Source of the DNA: Corynebacterium confusum
GTDB taxonomy: Bacteria; Actinomycetota; Actinomycetes; Mycobacteriales; Mycobacteriaceae
Assembly: GCF_030408715.1 (NCBI RefSeq)
Contig: NZ_CP047202.1
Location: 1,655,907 to 1,719,906 of the forward strand
Length of the DNA: 64,000 nucleotides
Direction: 5' to 3'
Below are positions 8,865 to 18,808 of this stretch, piece after piece. The translations under genes and the position numbers were made by a program. The notes under the pieces are model-generated. The model did no database searches. It was not told the origin of the DNA and saw only the letters and a program-made list of their open reading frames with translations. Numbering within the stretch: position 1 is the stretch's first letter; each line of letters begins with the position of its first letter.

Positions 8865-9806
8865 GTGTTTCGTGTTAAAGCTATCCCCGCTGTCCTAGTC
8901 ACCTCCCTGCTGCTGGCCGGCTGCAACTACCAAGCCCCCGGCCCGGCCGTGGAGCAGCCCGTGGGCATGGCCGTCGATGCCCCACGGGTCACCGTCGAAT
9001 CCACCGGCCAGGGCGACAAGCAGCTGCTGACCTTCTCCGATATCGACTCCGAGCAGGAGCTCAACCTGGATATCACGGAAGGCTTCCAACAGGACGTGCT
9101 GCAGGCCGATGCCGCGGCCGACTTCCGCGCCGAGGACATCGACACCGCCACCACGCACCTGCCGCTGACTGGCTCCGTGGAGGAGGCCTCCGAGGCCACC
9201 GAGGGCCAGGCACCGGCCACTCGCAACGCTTTCTTTACCGTGGGCGAGCCCGGCTTCGACGGCGACGCCGACATCTCCTCGGCCACGGGTTTCCAGTTCG
9301 GCTGGCGCGCCGAGGACAACGGCCAGATGACCTCGCTACGCCTCGCCGCCCCGCAGGAATCCACCGATAACGCGCGGGCGATTACCGAGCAAGCCATCAC
9401 CAAGCTGACGGCCCTGCCCGTGGTTTTCCCGGACGAGGAGATCGGGCCCGGCGCGACCTGGACCGTGGAGTCGCGCGTTCCAGGCGAGGCCGTCTTGCTG
9501 CAGGAGACGACCTACACGCTGGAATCGCTCCAAGACGGCCGGGCCGAGCTGGGCGTGGAGATCCACCAGCGCCCGTCGCTGGGCGCGCTGTCGCTGGAGG
9601 GCCAGGCGGAGGGAACCGACCTGGAGGGCCAGGAGCTGAAGGTGCTGGACTCGAGCACCAACAGCGAGGGCTCGCTGACCGTGGACCTGGGCAAGCCCCT
9701 GCCCGTGGCCGGACACGTCAGCATGCATACCAAGATCACCTACGGCACGCCGGAATCCGACGTGCGCGTGGTCCAGACCTCCGCCACCGCGCTGGACTTT
9801 TCCTAG
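8865..9806 (+). CDS. Hypothetical lipoprotein
   Basis: About 313 residues. The signal peptide ends in a lipobox (LLLAGCN, Cys near residue 19), so the protein should be lipid-anchored outside the membrane. The rest is acidic, Thr/Glu-rich and apparently beta-rich, with no motif that I can name. I prefer the GTG at 8865 to the TTG at 8856 because it gives a compact basic-hydrophobic signal. The gene starts only 32 bp from the divergent lspA start, so its mRNA probably has little or no leader. A substrate of the neighbouring LspA. Confidence 0.75.
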   Translation: MFRVKAIPAVLVTSLLLAGCNYQAPGPAVEQPVGMAVDAPRVTVESTGQGDKQLLTFSDIDSEQELNLDITEGFQQDVLQADAAADFRAEDIDTATTHLPLTGSVEEASEATEGQAPATRNAFFTVGEPGFDGDADISSATGFQFGWRAEDNGQMTSLRLAAPQESTDNARAITEQAITKLTALPVVFPDEEIGPGATWTVESRVPGEAVLLQETTYTLESLQDGRAELGVEIHQRPSLGALSLEGQAEGTDLEGQELKVLDSSTNSEGSLTVDLGKPLPVAGHVSMHTKITYGTPESDVRVVQTSATALDFS

Positions 9807-9893
9807 AACCCCGGCCCCGCATAACACGAGCCCCTCCCGGCCGCTAGGGCGGGGACGGTCTTCGGCTCAATAGTTGCGCGGCGGCGGGCAGGC

Positions 9894-10475
9894 TTACTGC
9901 TCGCTGACTGCGCCGTCGTTGTTTTCGACGCTGCCGTCAGTACACATGGCCGGAACCTGCTCCGGGGCGACGGTGTTGGTGATCAGGGTGCAGGCCCAGG
10001 ACTGGGACAGCTTCCACTTACCGTCTTCGTAGACGAACTCGACGTTGTCGGCGGTCTGGCCGGGCTCCTCCGGGACGCTGAAGTTGACGGTGGCCAGCAC
10101 GGACTGCGGGGCGTAGCCCGGCAGGACCGGGTCGACGACCTCGAAGGTGGCGCCGGTTTCCGCCTTGGAGGCGGCCATGGTCTCGAAGAGCTCGGGGGCG
10201 GTCTCGCCGCCCTGGACGGTGGCGACCTTATCTTCCTCGGAAGCGGCCGGATCCGTGGCGGTGGCCAACACGGCGTTCAGGTCCGCGGCGGTCGGCTGCT
10301 CCGGGGTCGCGCTGTCCCCGCCCTCGGAGCCCTCAGTGGATTCCGCCTGGGTGGTCGCGGCGGAGTCGGGGGCGTTGTCCTCTTCCTCGTCGGAAGAGCA
10401 GGCGGCCAGCGCCAGCCCGGCGGCCGTGGCGAGTGCCGCGGCGGAAATCCGACGACCAAGTTGAGCGTTAATCAC
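9894..10475 (-). CDS. Mtb12-like lipoprotein
   Basis: 193 residues. A basic N-terminus and hydrophobic segment end in the lipobox LALAAC, followed by a Ser/Glu/Thr linker (about residues 30-65) and a C-terminal domain whose start (PTAADLNAVLATATDP, then KVATVQGG) resembles the M. tuberculosis low-molecular-weight antigen Mtb12/CFP-2 domain. The function of that family is unknown. Two cysteines near the C-terminus (SWACTL, PAMCTD) may form a disulfide. The GTG at 10475 is chosen because AAGGAG sits 9 nt upstream; a longer reading from 10514 would put this Shine-Dalgarno inside the gene. Confidence 0.72.
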   Translation of the reverse strand: MINAQLGRRISAAALATAAGLALAACSSDEEEDNAPDSAATTQAESTEGSEGGDSATPEQPTAADLNAVLATATDPAASEEDKVATVQGGETAPELFETMAASKAETGATFEVVDPVLPGYAPQSVLATVNFSVPEEPGQTADNVEFVYEDGKWKLSQSWACTLITNTVAPEQVPAMCTDGSVENNDGAVSEQ

Positions 10476-10646
10476 GAAATAGATCTCCTTGCATAGGGTC
10501 CAGCGCGCGGTCATCTCGAGCGCGCCTGTCAGCTTTATTTATGCTACCGGCTATCTAGCCACCGGCGAAACACGCGCGCCGGAGCTATCAGCCAATTCAC
10601 AAACTCCGCCCGCTCTCAGCGGCCGCCAAAGGTTATGCTGGAGCGC

Positions 10647-11585
10647 ATGAAGTCCACTTCCGCGTCCTCGTCCATCGTCGTCCTAGCCACCGGTGGGACC
10701 ATCGCGTGTACGCAGGATGATTCCGGCGCGCTCGTGCCCACCCGCCGGGCCGCCGACCTGGTGCGGGACCTGAGCACCCCGCGCCCGGTCCGCGCCGTGG
10801 ATTACCTGCAGTTGGATTCTTCTGCCATCACACCGGAAGACCTGGACGGGCTGCTGACCGAGGTCCGCCGGCTGCTGGCCGAACCCGCCACCGCCGGGGT
10901 GGTGATAACCCACGGCACCGATTCGCTGGAAGAAACGGCCATGGCCCTGGCCTGCCAGCTCTCCCCTGCCCGGCCCGTGGTGCTCACCGGCGCCCAGCGC
11001 GCCGCCGACCACCCAGATCCCGACGGGCCGGGCAACCTGCAGCTGGCCCTGGACACCGCCTGCCGCCACGCCGCCGAGGGCACGGGCGGGGCGTGGGTGA
11101 GCTTCGGCGGGAAGGTCCTGCCGGCGGCAGGCGTGCGCAAGCGCCACACCAGCGAGCTGGAGGCCTTCGAGTCGCTGGCGGTTCCGGACGCGCTCCCGGC
11201 GCGCTTCCCCCTGCCGGCCGGCGCCCTGGCCGACGCCCCGGTGACCACCCTCGCGGCCTACCCGGGCGCCGGGCGTGAGCTTGTCGATGCCGCCTGTGCC
11301 GCCGGCGCCCGCGGCATCGTCGTCGCGGCCATGGGCTCGGGCAACATGTCCCCAGCGATGGGCCAGGCCCTGGGCGAGGCGGCGCGCGGCGGGGTGAGCG
11401 TGGTCATTTCGACGCGCTCGCCCTACGGCGCGGTGCGACTGGCCTACGGCGGCGACGGCGGGGGCGCATCCTTGGGCGCGGCGGGAGCCTTGGGCGCGGG
11501 GCCGCTGCGCCCGGGGCAGGCGCGCATCCTGTTGGCGGCCTGCCTGGCCGGCGGCGTGGACCCGGCCGAGGTCTTTAGCTTCTAA
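10647..11585 (+). CDS. ansA: L-asparaginase
   Basis: About 312 residues. It hydrolyses L-asparagine to aspartate and ammonia. Both catalytic threonine regions are present: TGGTIA near the N-terminus and THGTDSLEETA around residues 87-97 (Thr-Asp pair). No signal peptide is seen, so it is probably cytoplasmic. The start at 10647 is favoured over 10635 because a TATGCT hexamer at 10634-10639 lies 7 nt before it, a leaderless arrangement; the longer start would lie inside that -10. The 3' end overlaps dinB by 4 bp, convergently. Confidence 0.88.
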   Translation: MKSTSASSSIVVLATGGTIACTQDDSGALVPTRRAADLVRDLSTPRPVRAVDYLQLDSSAITPEDLDGLLTEVRRLLAEPATAGVVITHGTDSLEETAMALACQLSPARPVVLTGAQRAADHPDPDGPGNLQLALDTACRHAAEGTGGAWVSFGGKVLPAAGVRKRHTSELEAFESLAVPDALPARFPLPAGALADAPVTTLAAYPGAGRELVDAACAAGARGIVVAAMGSGNMSPAMGQALGEAARGGVSVVISTRSPYGAVRLAYGGDGGGASLGAAGALGAGPLRPGQARILLAACLAGGVDPAEVFSF

Positions 11586-12994
11586 CCCTCGTCCAGTTCG
11601 GCTAGGCCGTCCTCGCGGGAGCGAAACCACTCGTCCCAGGCCAGCGAGTCCAGCGGGTCGGCGGGTACCAGGTCCGGGTCGTCGGCGGCCAGCGACTTGG
11701 TTCGCCCGGGCCCGGTCGCGCGCGTTTCGAAGCGCACGCTGACCACCCCGTGGCCGGCGCCCTGGATCCAGCCGTGCCCGTACTCGGGGTGGTAGACGTC
11801 CTGGGTGGCCACCCACTGGCTGTCAGGGGTATCGGCGACGTCGACGGCCACGGGGCTGGTGTCGACCGTGTGGTCGGCCACGCCGGTCTCGAAGTCACTA
11901 TCCGGCGGGACCGGCCGAACGATCTCGCGATCCAGCTCCGGAAAGAGCACGTCTTGCCGGGCGGTCTCCAGCCCAGAGTAGCCCACGCCGACCAGGCGGA
12001 TGGGGCCTAGCTCCGCGGGGTAGCGCGCCAGCTTAAACGCCGCGGCGCGCAAGGTCTTGAAGTCGTCGGTAGCGTACGGCAAGGTCGCCGAGCGCGACTC
12101 GATGTGGAAGTCCGCCATCCGCAGCTTGACCGTCACGGTGCGCGCTCCCCGCCCGTCCTTGAGCAGGCGGACATGCGCCCCCTCGGCGGCGCGGTCGATG
12201 GCCGCGTCCACCTCCGCCTCCGTGACCAGATCCTTCGGGTAGGTGTGCTCGGCGGAAATCGACTTGGAGATGGCCCGCGGGGCGACCTCGCGCGGGTCGA
12301 TGCCCTGAGCCATCTCCCACAGCTGGCCGCCGACAACGGAGCCGACCGAGATTTCTACCTCGCGCTTGCTCAGCCCGGCCAGGTCGCCGATGGTCTTGAT
12401 CCCAATCGAGTGCAGCTTCTGCGCCGTCACCGGGCCCACTCCCCAGAGCTTGGCCACGTCCAGCGGGTGCAGGAAGTCCAGCTGCTTGTCGGCGGGGATG
12501 ACGAAGGTGCCGTCCGGCTTGGCCTCGCCCGAGCCGATCTTGGCGAACTGCTTGCCCGTGCCGGCCCCGATGGAACACGGCAGGCCGGTCTCCTCACGGA
12601 TGGCCGCGCGCAGTTCCTCGGACCAGTCGAAGACGGTCTCAGCGCTCGCGCCTTGCAGCTGGGCCGGTTCCATGAAGCCCTCGTCGATGGACAGCTGCTC
12701 GACGAGCCCGACGCGGGAGGAAATCAGTTCGAAGACGCGCCGGGAGGCGGCCTGGTAGACCACGCGGCGGGGGCGGACCACGACGGTGCGGGCGCTGACC
12801 AACTGCTGGGCCCGGTACATGGGCATCGCCGAGTGGGCCCCGAAGGCGCGGGCCTCGTAGCTGGCCCCGGCAACCACACCGCGGCCTCCCAGGCCGCCGA
12901 CGAGGACGGGGCGGCCGCGCAGGGTGGGCCGGGTCAGCTGCTCGACGGAGGCGAAAAACGCGTCCATGTCGATGTGGAGAACCCAGCGCTGCAT
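11582..12994 (-). CDS. dinB: DNA polymerase IV (Y-family translesion polymerase)
   Basis: 470 residues. Error-prone polymerase that copies past lesions. Palm motifs are intact: HIDMDAFFASVEQ (residues 7-19, catalytic Asp) and SIDEGFME (about residue 107; the family usually has DEAF). The HhH region reads WGVGPVTAQKLHSIG. A little-finger domain follows. The C-terminal 100 or so residues are longer than in E. coli DinB and lack a recognised clamp-binding peptide. The start is 57 bp from the divergent GntR gene. No LexA box was recognised in the gap. Confidence 0.93.
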   Translation of the reverse strand: MQRWVLHIDMDAFFASVEQLTRPTLRGRPVLVGGLGGRGVVAGASYEARAFGAHSAMPMYRAQQLVSARTVVVRPRRVVYQAASRRVFELISSRVGLVEQLSIDEGFMEPAQLQGASAETVFDWSEELRAAIREETGLPCSIGAGTGKQFAKIGSGEAKPDGTFVIPADKQLDFLHPLDVAKLWGVGPVTAQKLHSIGIKTIGDLAGLSKREVEISVGSVVGGQLWEMAQGIDPREVAPRAISKSISAEHTYPKDLVTEAEVDAAIDRAAEGAHVRLLKDGRGARTVTVKLRMADFHIESRSATLPYATDDFKTLRAAAFKLARYPAELGPIRLVGVGYSGLETARQDVLFPELDREIVRPVPPDSDFETGVADHTVDTSPVAVDVADTPDSQWVATQDVYHPEYGHGWIQGAGHGVVSVRFETRATGPGRTKSLAADDPDLVPADPLDSLAWDEWFRSREDGLAELDEG

Positions 12995-13039
12995 ACCCCG
13001 ATTTTAACCGAGCACTTGCCCTGCGCCCCAACTTGGATC

Positions 13040-13063
13040 CATGATGTATCCATGTTGCATACA
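13040..13063 (+). promoter_or_regulatory. Leaderless promoter and palindromic operator of the GntR gene
   Basis: CATGAT at 13040-13045 is a plausible -10, 6 nt before the ATG at 13052. Overlapping it and the start codon is the 19-bp palindrome TGTATnCA-N3-TGnATACA (13045-13063). Its place fits autorepression by the GntR protein, because bound protein would cover both the transcription start and the start codon. Confidence 0.6.
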
Positions 13064-13708
13064 AAGACCGAGCACCCCTCCCCACCCGCGGCGGAACGGG
13101 CCTACGCCTACCTCAAGGAACGAATTATCGACGGCACCGTGCCCGGATCAACCATGCTGAGCGAGGGCGAAGTGGCCCAGGAGCTCGGCTGCAGCCGCAC
13201 CCCCGTCCGCGAAGCCTTCCTCCGCCTAGAGGTCGAAGGCTTCTTGCAGCTCTACCCCAAGCGCGGTGCCCTGGTGGTGCCGCTGACCGCCCGGGATGTC
13301 CGCGAGGTCTACGAGGCCCGCGAGCTGGTCGATCGCTTCTCCGCCGAGCACATCTGCGGCCTGCCGGACAACGAGCGACACGTCATCGGGGGCGTGCTGG
13401 AGGCCATCATCGCCGAGCAGGACGAGGCCTTAGCGGCCGAGGACCTGGCCGAGTACACCCGTCTGGACGCTAAGTTCCACCAGACCATCATGGACAACGG
13501 CGGCAACCGCTTCCTCTCCCAGCTCGGCCACAGCCTGCGCGAGCAGCAGCAGCGCTTCACCGCCACCGCGGTGGGGCGCAGCCCAGCACGCGCCCGCCGC
13601 TTCGTCGACGACCACCGCCAGCTCACCCGCGCCCTTAACGACGGCGACTTCGACGCCTACCGCCACGCCTTATCCGAACACCTCACGAATTCCCGAAATC
13701 AGTTATGA
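13052..13708 (+). CDS. GntR-family (FadR subfamily, FCD domain) transcriptional regulator
   Basis: 218 residues: an N-terminal winged helix (about residues 15-80, with CSRTPVREAFLRLE as recognition region) and a C-terminal FCD ligand-binding domain with the usual metal-binding pattern (Asp/His in RLDAKFHQTI and DDHRQLTRAL). It probably represses itself and the downstream transporter until a carboxylate-type ligand binds; the ligand is unknown. Its TGA overlaps the transporter ATG (ATGA), so the two are cotranslated. A much longer open frame upstream is antisense to dinB and not part of the gene. Confidence 0.88.
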   Translation: MLHTKTEHPSPPAAERAYAYLKERIIDGTVPGSTMLSEGEVAQELGCSRTPVREAFLRLEVEGFLQLYPKRGALVVPLTARDVREVYEARELVDRFSAEHICGLPDNERHVIGGVLEAIIAEQDEALAAEDLAEYTRLDAKFHQTIMDNGGNRFLSQLGHSLREQQQRFTATAVGRSPARARRFVDDHRQLTRALNDGDFDAYRHALSEHLTNSRNQL

Positions 13709-14946
13709 CCTCTACCGTTACCGAACGCATCCCCTCTGTTAAGTCCTATCCCACCCACGCCTGGTGGCCGGTAGCCGGCACCATGGTCGCCGTCGCCTGG
13801 GGCGGCAACGAGTTCACCCCGCTGCTCGTGATGTACCGCGAGGTCTCCAGCTTCAGCCAGGTCACCGTCAACGGCCTGCTCGCCGCCTACGTGGTGGGTA
13901 TCATCCCCGCCCTGCTCATCGGCGGCCCGCTGTCCGATCTCATCGGCCGCAAGCCCACCCTGCTGCCGGCCGCGCCTTTGTCCCTGTTCGGCTCCTTCCT
14001 GCTGTCAGTGGCCCCGAACGAGCCGCTGATTATTGCCGGCGGCCGCGTGCTATGCGGCATGGCGCTGGGCCTGGTCATGGCGGTCGGCTCTACCTGGATC
14101 ACCGAGCTCGAGCCCCGCGGCGGTGCCCGCAAGGCATCGCTGTGCCTGACCGTCGGATTCCTCGTCGGCGCGGGGCTGGCCTCGGTGCTCGCCCAGTGGG
14201 GCCCGTGGCCCACCCACCTGGCCTATGTCATCCACATCGTGCTCACCTTGGCCACCGGCTGGTGGCTGGGACACGCCCCGGAGACCCGCCAGCCCATGCG
14301 CGGGACGATCAAACGCACGGTGCTGGAGCTGACCATCGGCGACATGCTGGCCATGCTGCGCATCCCGGCCGCCGCTCACCGCCGCTTTTTGCGCGTGGTG
14401 GTTCCGGTCGCCCCGTGGGTCTTTGGCTGCGCCGGCGCGGCCTATGCCCTCCTGCCCCAGCTGCTCTCCCGCTCGGCCGGCAACGTCCCCATCGCCTTCT
14501 CCGGCCTGATGACGGTCATCACCCTGGGCTGCGGCGTGGGCGTGCAGATGCTCGGCCAGGTCATTGACACCAACCGCTCGGCGCGCGCCTCGGCTATCGC
14601 CATGGCGGTTATCACCTGCGGCACCCTGCTGGGGGCCGCGGCCGCGCACACCTTGTCGCTACCGCTGGGCATTCTCGCCGCTGCCACGATGGGCGCCGGC
14701 TACGGCCTGGCCCTGGTGGCCGGCCTGTCCGAGGTGCAGCGAATCGCCGGCGAGCGGGAGCTGGCCGGCCTGACCGCCGTCTACTATTGCATCGCCTACC
14801 TCGGGTTCTTCATCCCGATGGCGTTCTCGGCGCTAGCGCCGTATATCGGCTTTACTAGCCTGTTTTCCGTCGGCGCGGTGCTTGCGCTGTTCTGCCTGGG
14901 CAACGTGTCCCTAGCCTGGCGCAAGCACCTGCCGGGCGCGAATTAA
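13705..14946 (+). CDS. Major facilitator superfamily transporter
   Basis: 413 residues with about 12 predicted membrane helices. The MFS signature between helices 2 and 3 reads [15 protein letters not shown], and the N-terminal half is sugar/metabolite-transporter-like ([21 protein letters not shown]). It overlaps the GntR regulator by 4 bp, so the regulator probably senses its substrate or a derivative. Whether it imports or exports is not visible. The stop overlaps the convergent ileS stop by 4 bp, leaving no room for a terminator between them. Confidence 0.87.
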   Translation: MTSTVTERIPSVKSYPTHAWWPVAGTMVAVAWGGNEFTPLLVMYREVSSFSQVTVNGLLAAYVVGIIPALLIGGPLSDLIGRKPTLLPAAPLSLFGSFLLSVAPNEPLIIAGGRVLCGMALGLVMAVGSTWITELEPRGGARKASLCLTVGFLVGAGLASVLAQWGPWPTHLAYVIHIVLTLATGWWLGHAPETRQPMRGTIKRTVLELTIGDMLAMLRIPAAAHRRFLRVVVPVAPWVFGCAGAAYALLPQLLSRSAGNVPIAFSGLMTVITLGCGVGVQMLGQVIDTNRSARASAIAMAVITCGTLLGAAAAHTLSLPLGILAAATMGAGYGLALVAGLSEVQRIAGERELAGLTAVYYCIAYLGFFIPMAFSALAPYIGFTSLFSVGAVLALFCLGNVSLAWRKHLPGAN

Positions 14947-17900
14947 TTCTTCGCGACGGTGGCGGTAACCCCCTCCACCACCTGGTGCACGCCCTCGCTA
15001 TCGGCGGGGGCATTTGTGCTGACCGCAAAGTCCGTGGCCAGCACCTCGGCCGCAATGTGCTCGGCGTGGCGCCGGCCCCATTCTTCCTTCTCCGCCGGCA
15101 CGTAGAGCACTGCGGAAATGCGGTCGCTGACCTCGAAACCGGAGGCCTTGCGGGCGTCCTGCAGGCCGCGGATAACGTCCGCGGCCCAGCCCTCGGCCTC
15201 CAGCTCCTCGGTGACGTCGGTGTCCAGCACCACCAGGCCGTCGACGCCGTCGATGCGGGCCGTCGAGTCCGGATCCGCCGCCTGCAGGCGCTCGGTGTAC
15301 TCATCGGCGTGCAGGGTGATATCACCATCGACGACGACCTCCTCACCCTGGCGCTCGTAGTTGCCCGCCTTCAGGTTCTTGATCGCGCGCTGAACGTCCT
15401 TGCCCAGGCGCGGGCCGGCGACCTTCGCGTTGCAGACGACCTCGAAGCGGCCCGCGGAATCCACGTCCTCGGTCAGCTCGACCTCCTTGACGTTGACCTC
15501 GTCGCGGATGATGTCCGCGAAGTCGGCCAGCTTGTCCGCGCCCGCCATGGCCACGGTCAGCTTCGGCAGCGGCAGGCGGTTGCGCAGCTTGTTGGACTTG
15601 CGCACCGAGGAGGCCGCCGAGGCCACCGCGCGGGTGGCGTCCATGGCGGCGACCAGGGCATCGTCAGCCGGGTAGTCCGCCGGATCCGGGAAGCTGGTCA
15701 GGTGGACGGAGCGCTCGCCGGTCAGGCCGCGGTAGATGACCTCGCTGATGTGCGGCAATAGCGGGGCGAAGACGCGGGCCACGGTCTCCAGCACCGTGTA
15801 GAGGGTGTTGAAAGCCTCCGGGTGCTCCGCGTCGCCGGACCAGAAGCGGTCGCGGGAGCGGCGCACGTACCAGTTGGTCAGCACGTCCGCGAACAGGCGT
15901 GCCTCCTCGGTGGCGGTGGCGATGTCAGTATTGGCCAGGGCGGCATCGACGTTCTTGACCAAGTCGTGGGTCTTGGCCAGGATGTAGCGGTCCAGCACGT
16001 TGGTCGAGGAGGTGTCGAAGTGCGCCTCTTGGCCCGCGTAGAGCTGCAGGAAAGAGTAGGCGTTCCAGATGGGCAGCAGCGCCTGGCGCACGCCGTCGCG
16101 GATGCCCTGCTCAGTGACGATGAGGTTGCCGCCGCGCAGGATGGGGCTGGACATGAGGAACCAGCGCATGGCGTCCGAGCCGTCGCGGTCGAAGACCTCG
16201 TTGACGTCCGGGTAGTTGCCCTTGGACTTGGACATCTTCAGCCCGTCGTTGCCTAGGACGATGCCGTGGGCGACGACCTTCTTGTACGCCGGGCGGTCGA
16301 ACAGCGCGGTGGACAAAACGTGCATGACGTAGAACCAGCCGCGGGTCTGGCCGGAGTACTCGACGATGAAGTCCGACGGTGAGTGGGTCTCGAACCAGTC
16401 CTTGTTCTCGAACGGGTAGTGCTTCTGAGCGAAAGGCATGGAGCCGGACTCGAACCAGCAGTCCAGCACGTCCGGCACGCGGCGCATGGTGGACTTGCCC
16501 GTCGGATCATCCGGGTTCGGGCGGGTCAGCTCGTCGATGTACGGGCGGTGCAGCGAGCTCGGTCGCACGCCGAAGTCGCGCTCCAGCTCGTCCAGCGAGC
16601 CGTAGACGTCCATGCGCGGGTACTCCTCGGAGTCGGAGACCCACACCGGGATCGGCGCGCCCCAGTAGCGCGAGCGAGAGATGTTCCAATCGCGGGCACC
16701 CTCTAGCCACTTGCCGAACTGGCCGTCGCGGATATGGCCCGGCATCCACTCAATCTCGTTGTGGTTGAGCTCGACCATGCGATCACGGAACTCGGTGACC
16801 TTGACGAACCAGGACGGCATCGCCTTGTAGATGAGCGGCTCGCCGGAGCGCCACGAGTGCGGGTAGGAGTGCTCGATGGTCTGGTGGCGCACCACGCGGC
16901 CCGCGGTCTTCAGGTCGCGGATGATGTCCTTGTTGGCGTCAAAGACCAGCTGGCCCTCGTAGTCCGGCGCCTGGGAGGTGAACTTGCCGTCGTCGTCGAC
17001 GGGGATGACCAGTTCGATGTCGTGCGCGGCGCAGGTGTTCATATCGTCCTCACCGAAGGCTGGGGCCTGGTGGACCACGCCGGTGCCGTCCTCGGTGGTG
17101 ACGTAGTCGGCAGACAGCACCTGGAAGCCGTTGCGCATATCGGCGAAGTAATCGAAGATCGGCTGGTAGTTGAAGCCGGTCAGCTTCGCGCCGGTGAAGG
17201 TCTTGACGACCTCGGCGTCCTCGCCCAGCTCCTTGGCATACGCCGCGCGCAGCCCGTCGGCGAGCACGAAGAGCCGGCCGGCGAACTCGCCGTCGCCGCC
17301 CACGCGCACCAGGGCATAAGTGACCTCCGGGTGCACGGCCAGGGCGGAGTTAGACGGTAGGGTCCACGGGGTGGTTGTCCAGGCCAGGAAGGAGGCATCG
17401 GCCAGCTCCGGGTTGGCCTGCAGTGTCTCCTCCGCGGCCGAGCCGGCCAGCGCGCCGGTGACCGGGAAGGTCACGGTCAGTGTCGGGTCCTGGCGCATCT
17501 TGTAGGAGTCATCCAGGCGGGTTTCCTGGTTCGACAGCGGGGTGTGCTCGGCCCAGGAGTACGGCAGCACGCGGAAGCCCTGGTAGATAAGCCCCTTGTC
17601 GTAGAGCTCCTTGAAGGCCCACATGACCGACTCCATGAAGTCCAGGTCCATGGTCTTGTAGCCGTGGTCGAAGTCCACCCAGCGGGCCTGGCGGGTGACG
17701 TAGTCCTTCCACTCGCCCGCGTAGCGCAAAACCGAGGACGCGCAGTACTCGTTGAAGCGCTCGAGCCCCATCTCCTCGATCTGGCCCTTGTCAGTGATGC
17801 CCAGCTGCTTTTCGGCCTCCAGCTCCGCCGGCAGGCCGTGGCAGTCCCAGCCGAAAACGCGGGGGACGTAGTTGCCCGCCATGGTGCGATAGCGCGGGAC

Positions 17901-18140
17901 GATGTCCTTGACGTAGCCGGTCAGAAGGTGACCGTAGTGCGGCAGGCCGTTAGCAAAAGGCGGGCCGTCGTAGAAGATGTATTCCGGCTTGTCCTCGGTC
18001 TGATGCAACGAGGCCTGGAAGGTCCCGTCCTGCTTCCAGTAGTCTTGGACGACCTCTTCCATATCCGGGAAGCGGCTGGAACCGCCGGTCATATCGACCT
18101 TGGGGTACACGCCGCCGACATTGGGGCTGTGGTGGTTCAC
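14943..18140 (-). CDS. ileS: Isoleucyl-tRNA synthetase
   Basis: Class I aminoacyl-tRNA synthetase charging tRNA-Ile, 1065 residues, of the long bacterial/eukaryote-like type. The HIGH-equivalent motif is PHYGH (about residue 65) and the KMSKS loop is [13 protein letters not shown] near residue 633. The editing CP1 domain lies between them, and the anticodon-binding domain follows. The GTG at 18140 has GGATGGAG shortly upstream. The gene is preceded by a T-box leader that reads tRNA-Ile charging. Confidence 0.97.
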   Translation of the reverse strand: MNHHSPNVGGVYPKVDMTGGSSRFPDMEEVVQDYWKQDGTFQASLHQTEDKPEYIFYDGPPFANGLPHYGHLLTGYVKDIVPRYRTMAGNYVPRVFGWDCHGLPAELEAEKQLGITDKGQIEEMGLERFNEYCASSVLRYAGEWKDYVTRQARWVDFDHGYKTMDLDFMESVMWAFKELYDKGLIYQGFRVLPYSWAEHTPLSNQETRLDDSYKMRQDPTLTVTFPVTGALAGSAAEETLQANPELADASFLAWTTTPWTLPSNSALAVHPEVTYALVRVGGDGEFAGRLFVLADGLRAAYAKELGEDAEVVKTFTGAKLTGFNYQPIFDYFADMRNGFQVLSADYVTTEDGTGVVHQAPAFGEDDMNTCAAHDIELVIPVDDDGKFTSQAPDYEGQLVFDANKDIIRDLKTAGRVVRHQTIEHSYPHSWRSGEPLIYKAMPSWFVKVTEFRDRMVELNHNEIEWMPGHIRDGQFGKWLEGARDWNISRSRYWGAPIPVWVSDSEEYPRMDVYGSLDELERDFGVRPSSLHRPYIDELTRPNPDDPTGKSTMRRVPDVLDCWFESGSMPFAQKHYPFENKDWFETHSPSDFIVEYSGQTRGWFYVMHVLSTALFDRPAYKKVVAHGIVLGNDGLKMSKSKGNYPDVNEVFDRDGSDAMRWFLMSSPILRGGNLIVTEQGIRDGVRQALLPIWNAYSFLQLYAGQEAHFDTSSTNVLDRYILAKTHDLVKNVDAALANTDIATATEEARLFADVLTNWYVRRSRDRFWSGDAEHPEAFNTLYTVLETVARVFAPLLPHISEVIYRGLTGERSVHLTSFPDPADYPADDALVAAMDATRAVASAASSVRKSNKLRNRLPLPKLTVAMAGADKLADFADIIRDEVNVKEVELTEDVDSAGRFEVVCNAKVAGPRLGKDVQRAIKNLKAGNYERQGEEVVVDGDITLHADEYTERLQAADPDSTARIDGVDGLVVLDTDVTEELEAEGWAADVIRGLQDARKASGFEVSDRISAVLYVPAEKEEWGRRHAEHIAAEVLATDFAVSTNAPADSEGVHQVVEGVTATVAKN

Positions 18141-18377
18141 GGTTTACTCCATCCTTCACGCGCGGTAATTAAACACTGCGCGGGGACGCCCGTTATGAGC
18201 GCGGTACCACCCCGCTTGGAGCCCACATGGCGCTCCCGCTTCGTTGGTCGTGAAGGAGTTGACGGTCCCACCCGCCCGGTTCTAATAAGCGCTGCTCAGA
18301 TAACGTAAAAAGCAGCGCCGTTCTTCCGGAATACTCCCCGGTGATTGCCGGCTCATCGTATATAAGCCCTTAGTATA
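18141..18377 (-). promoter_or_regulatory. Translational T-box leader (tRNA-Ile) with promoter, upstream of ileS
   Basis: Reading on the minus strand: a -10 hexamer TATACT (18377-18372), then a very short stem I, CCGG-CAATCA-CCGG, whose loop carries the Ile codon ATC (18345-18343). After intervening helices comes the T-box proper, GGGGTGGTACCGCG, with GGTGGTACC at 18211-18203, then a Shine-Dalgarno (GGATGGAG) just before the GTG start. No terminator with a U-run is seen, so control should be translational: uncharged tRNA-Ile frees the ribosome site. This matches the ultrashort-stem-I ileS T-boxes described in Actinobacteria. Confidence 0.88.
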
Positions 18378-18453
18378 GCCGCCCGAGCGCCGGCTGGGCC
18401 AGTCTCCGCGGCAATTCGTTTCCGCACCAGGCCAGCATGCGAGGACAGGACAG

Positions 18454-18660
18454 CTAGGACTGGTGGGCCGCGTCCTGCGGCTGCGAGCTAGGCGGGGTCC
18501 GGTCACCGCGGTGCTTGGCGAAGGCGTCGATTATAACCAGGATGATGCCGGCGGCTGCGGCGACGAAAACCACCACGAGCGACCAGGTGGCCGCGGACAA
18601 CAGGTAGTTAACGAAGGCGATGAAAGCGATGAACGCTAAGACCAAAGCAGCAATCAGCAT
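18454..18660 (-). CDS. Small two-helix membrane protein
   Basis: 68 residues, function unknown. Two hydrophobic helices (about residues 2-22 and 27-47) are joined by a short turn and followed by a charged, Pro/Gln-rich tail that should face the cytoplasm. It lies between ileS and divIVA on the same strand, after the divIVA terminator, so it probably has its own promoter in 18661-18720. The composition and clean start suggest a real gene, but no family is recognised. Confidence 0.65.
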   Translation of the reverse strand: MLIAALVLAFIAFIAFVNYLLSAATWSLVVVFVAAAAGIILVIIDAFAKHRGDRTPPSSQPQDAAHQS

Positions 18661-18724
18661 GGAAAATGACGCCCTTTCTCGCAGATGCGTATCAAACTGG
18701 CTTATGCATTAAACCTACACCAAA

Positions 18725-18765
18725 GCCCCCGTCGCGCACGGTTATGACCGTGGGCGTCCGGGGGC
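18725..18765 (-). terminator. Rho-independent terminator of divIVA
   Basis: Stem of GCCCCCG (18725-18731) with CGGGGGC (18759-18765) around an inner CACGGT/ACCGTG hairpin. On the minus strand it is followed by TTTGGTG, a short U-run. It lies about 45 nt past the divIVA stop. Confidence 0.7.
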
Positions 18766-18808
18766 GTGCGGTAGCGCGAGGAAGACGAGCTTCCTCCCTA
18801 GCGAGGTC

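Noticed and set aside
12104..13051. Long open frame extending the GntR gene upstream by 316 codons
   Set aside because: It is antisense to dinB, whose motifs are certain; the GntR domain begins at 13052 with its own promoter.
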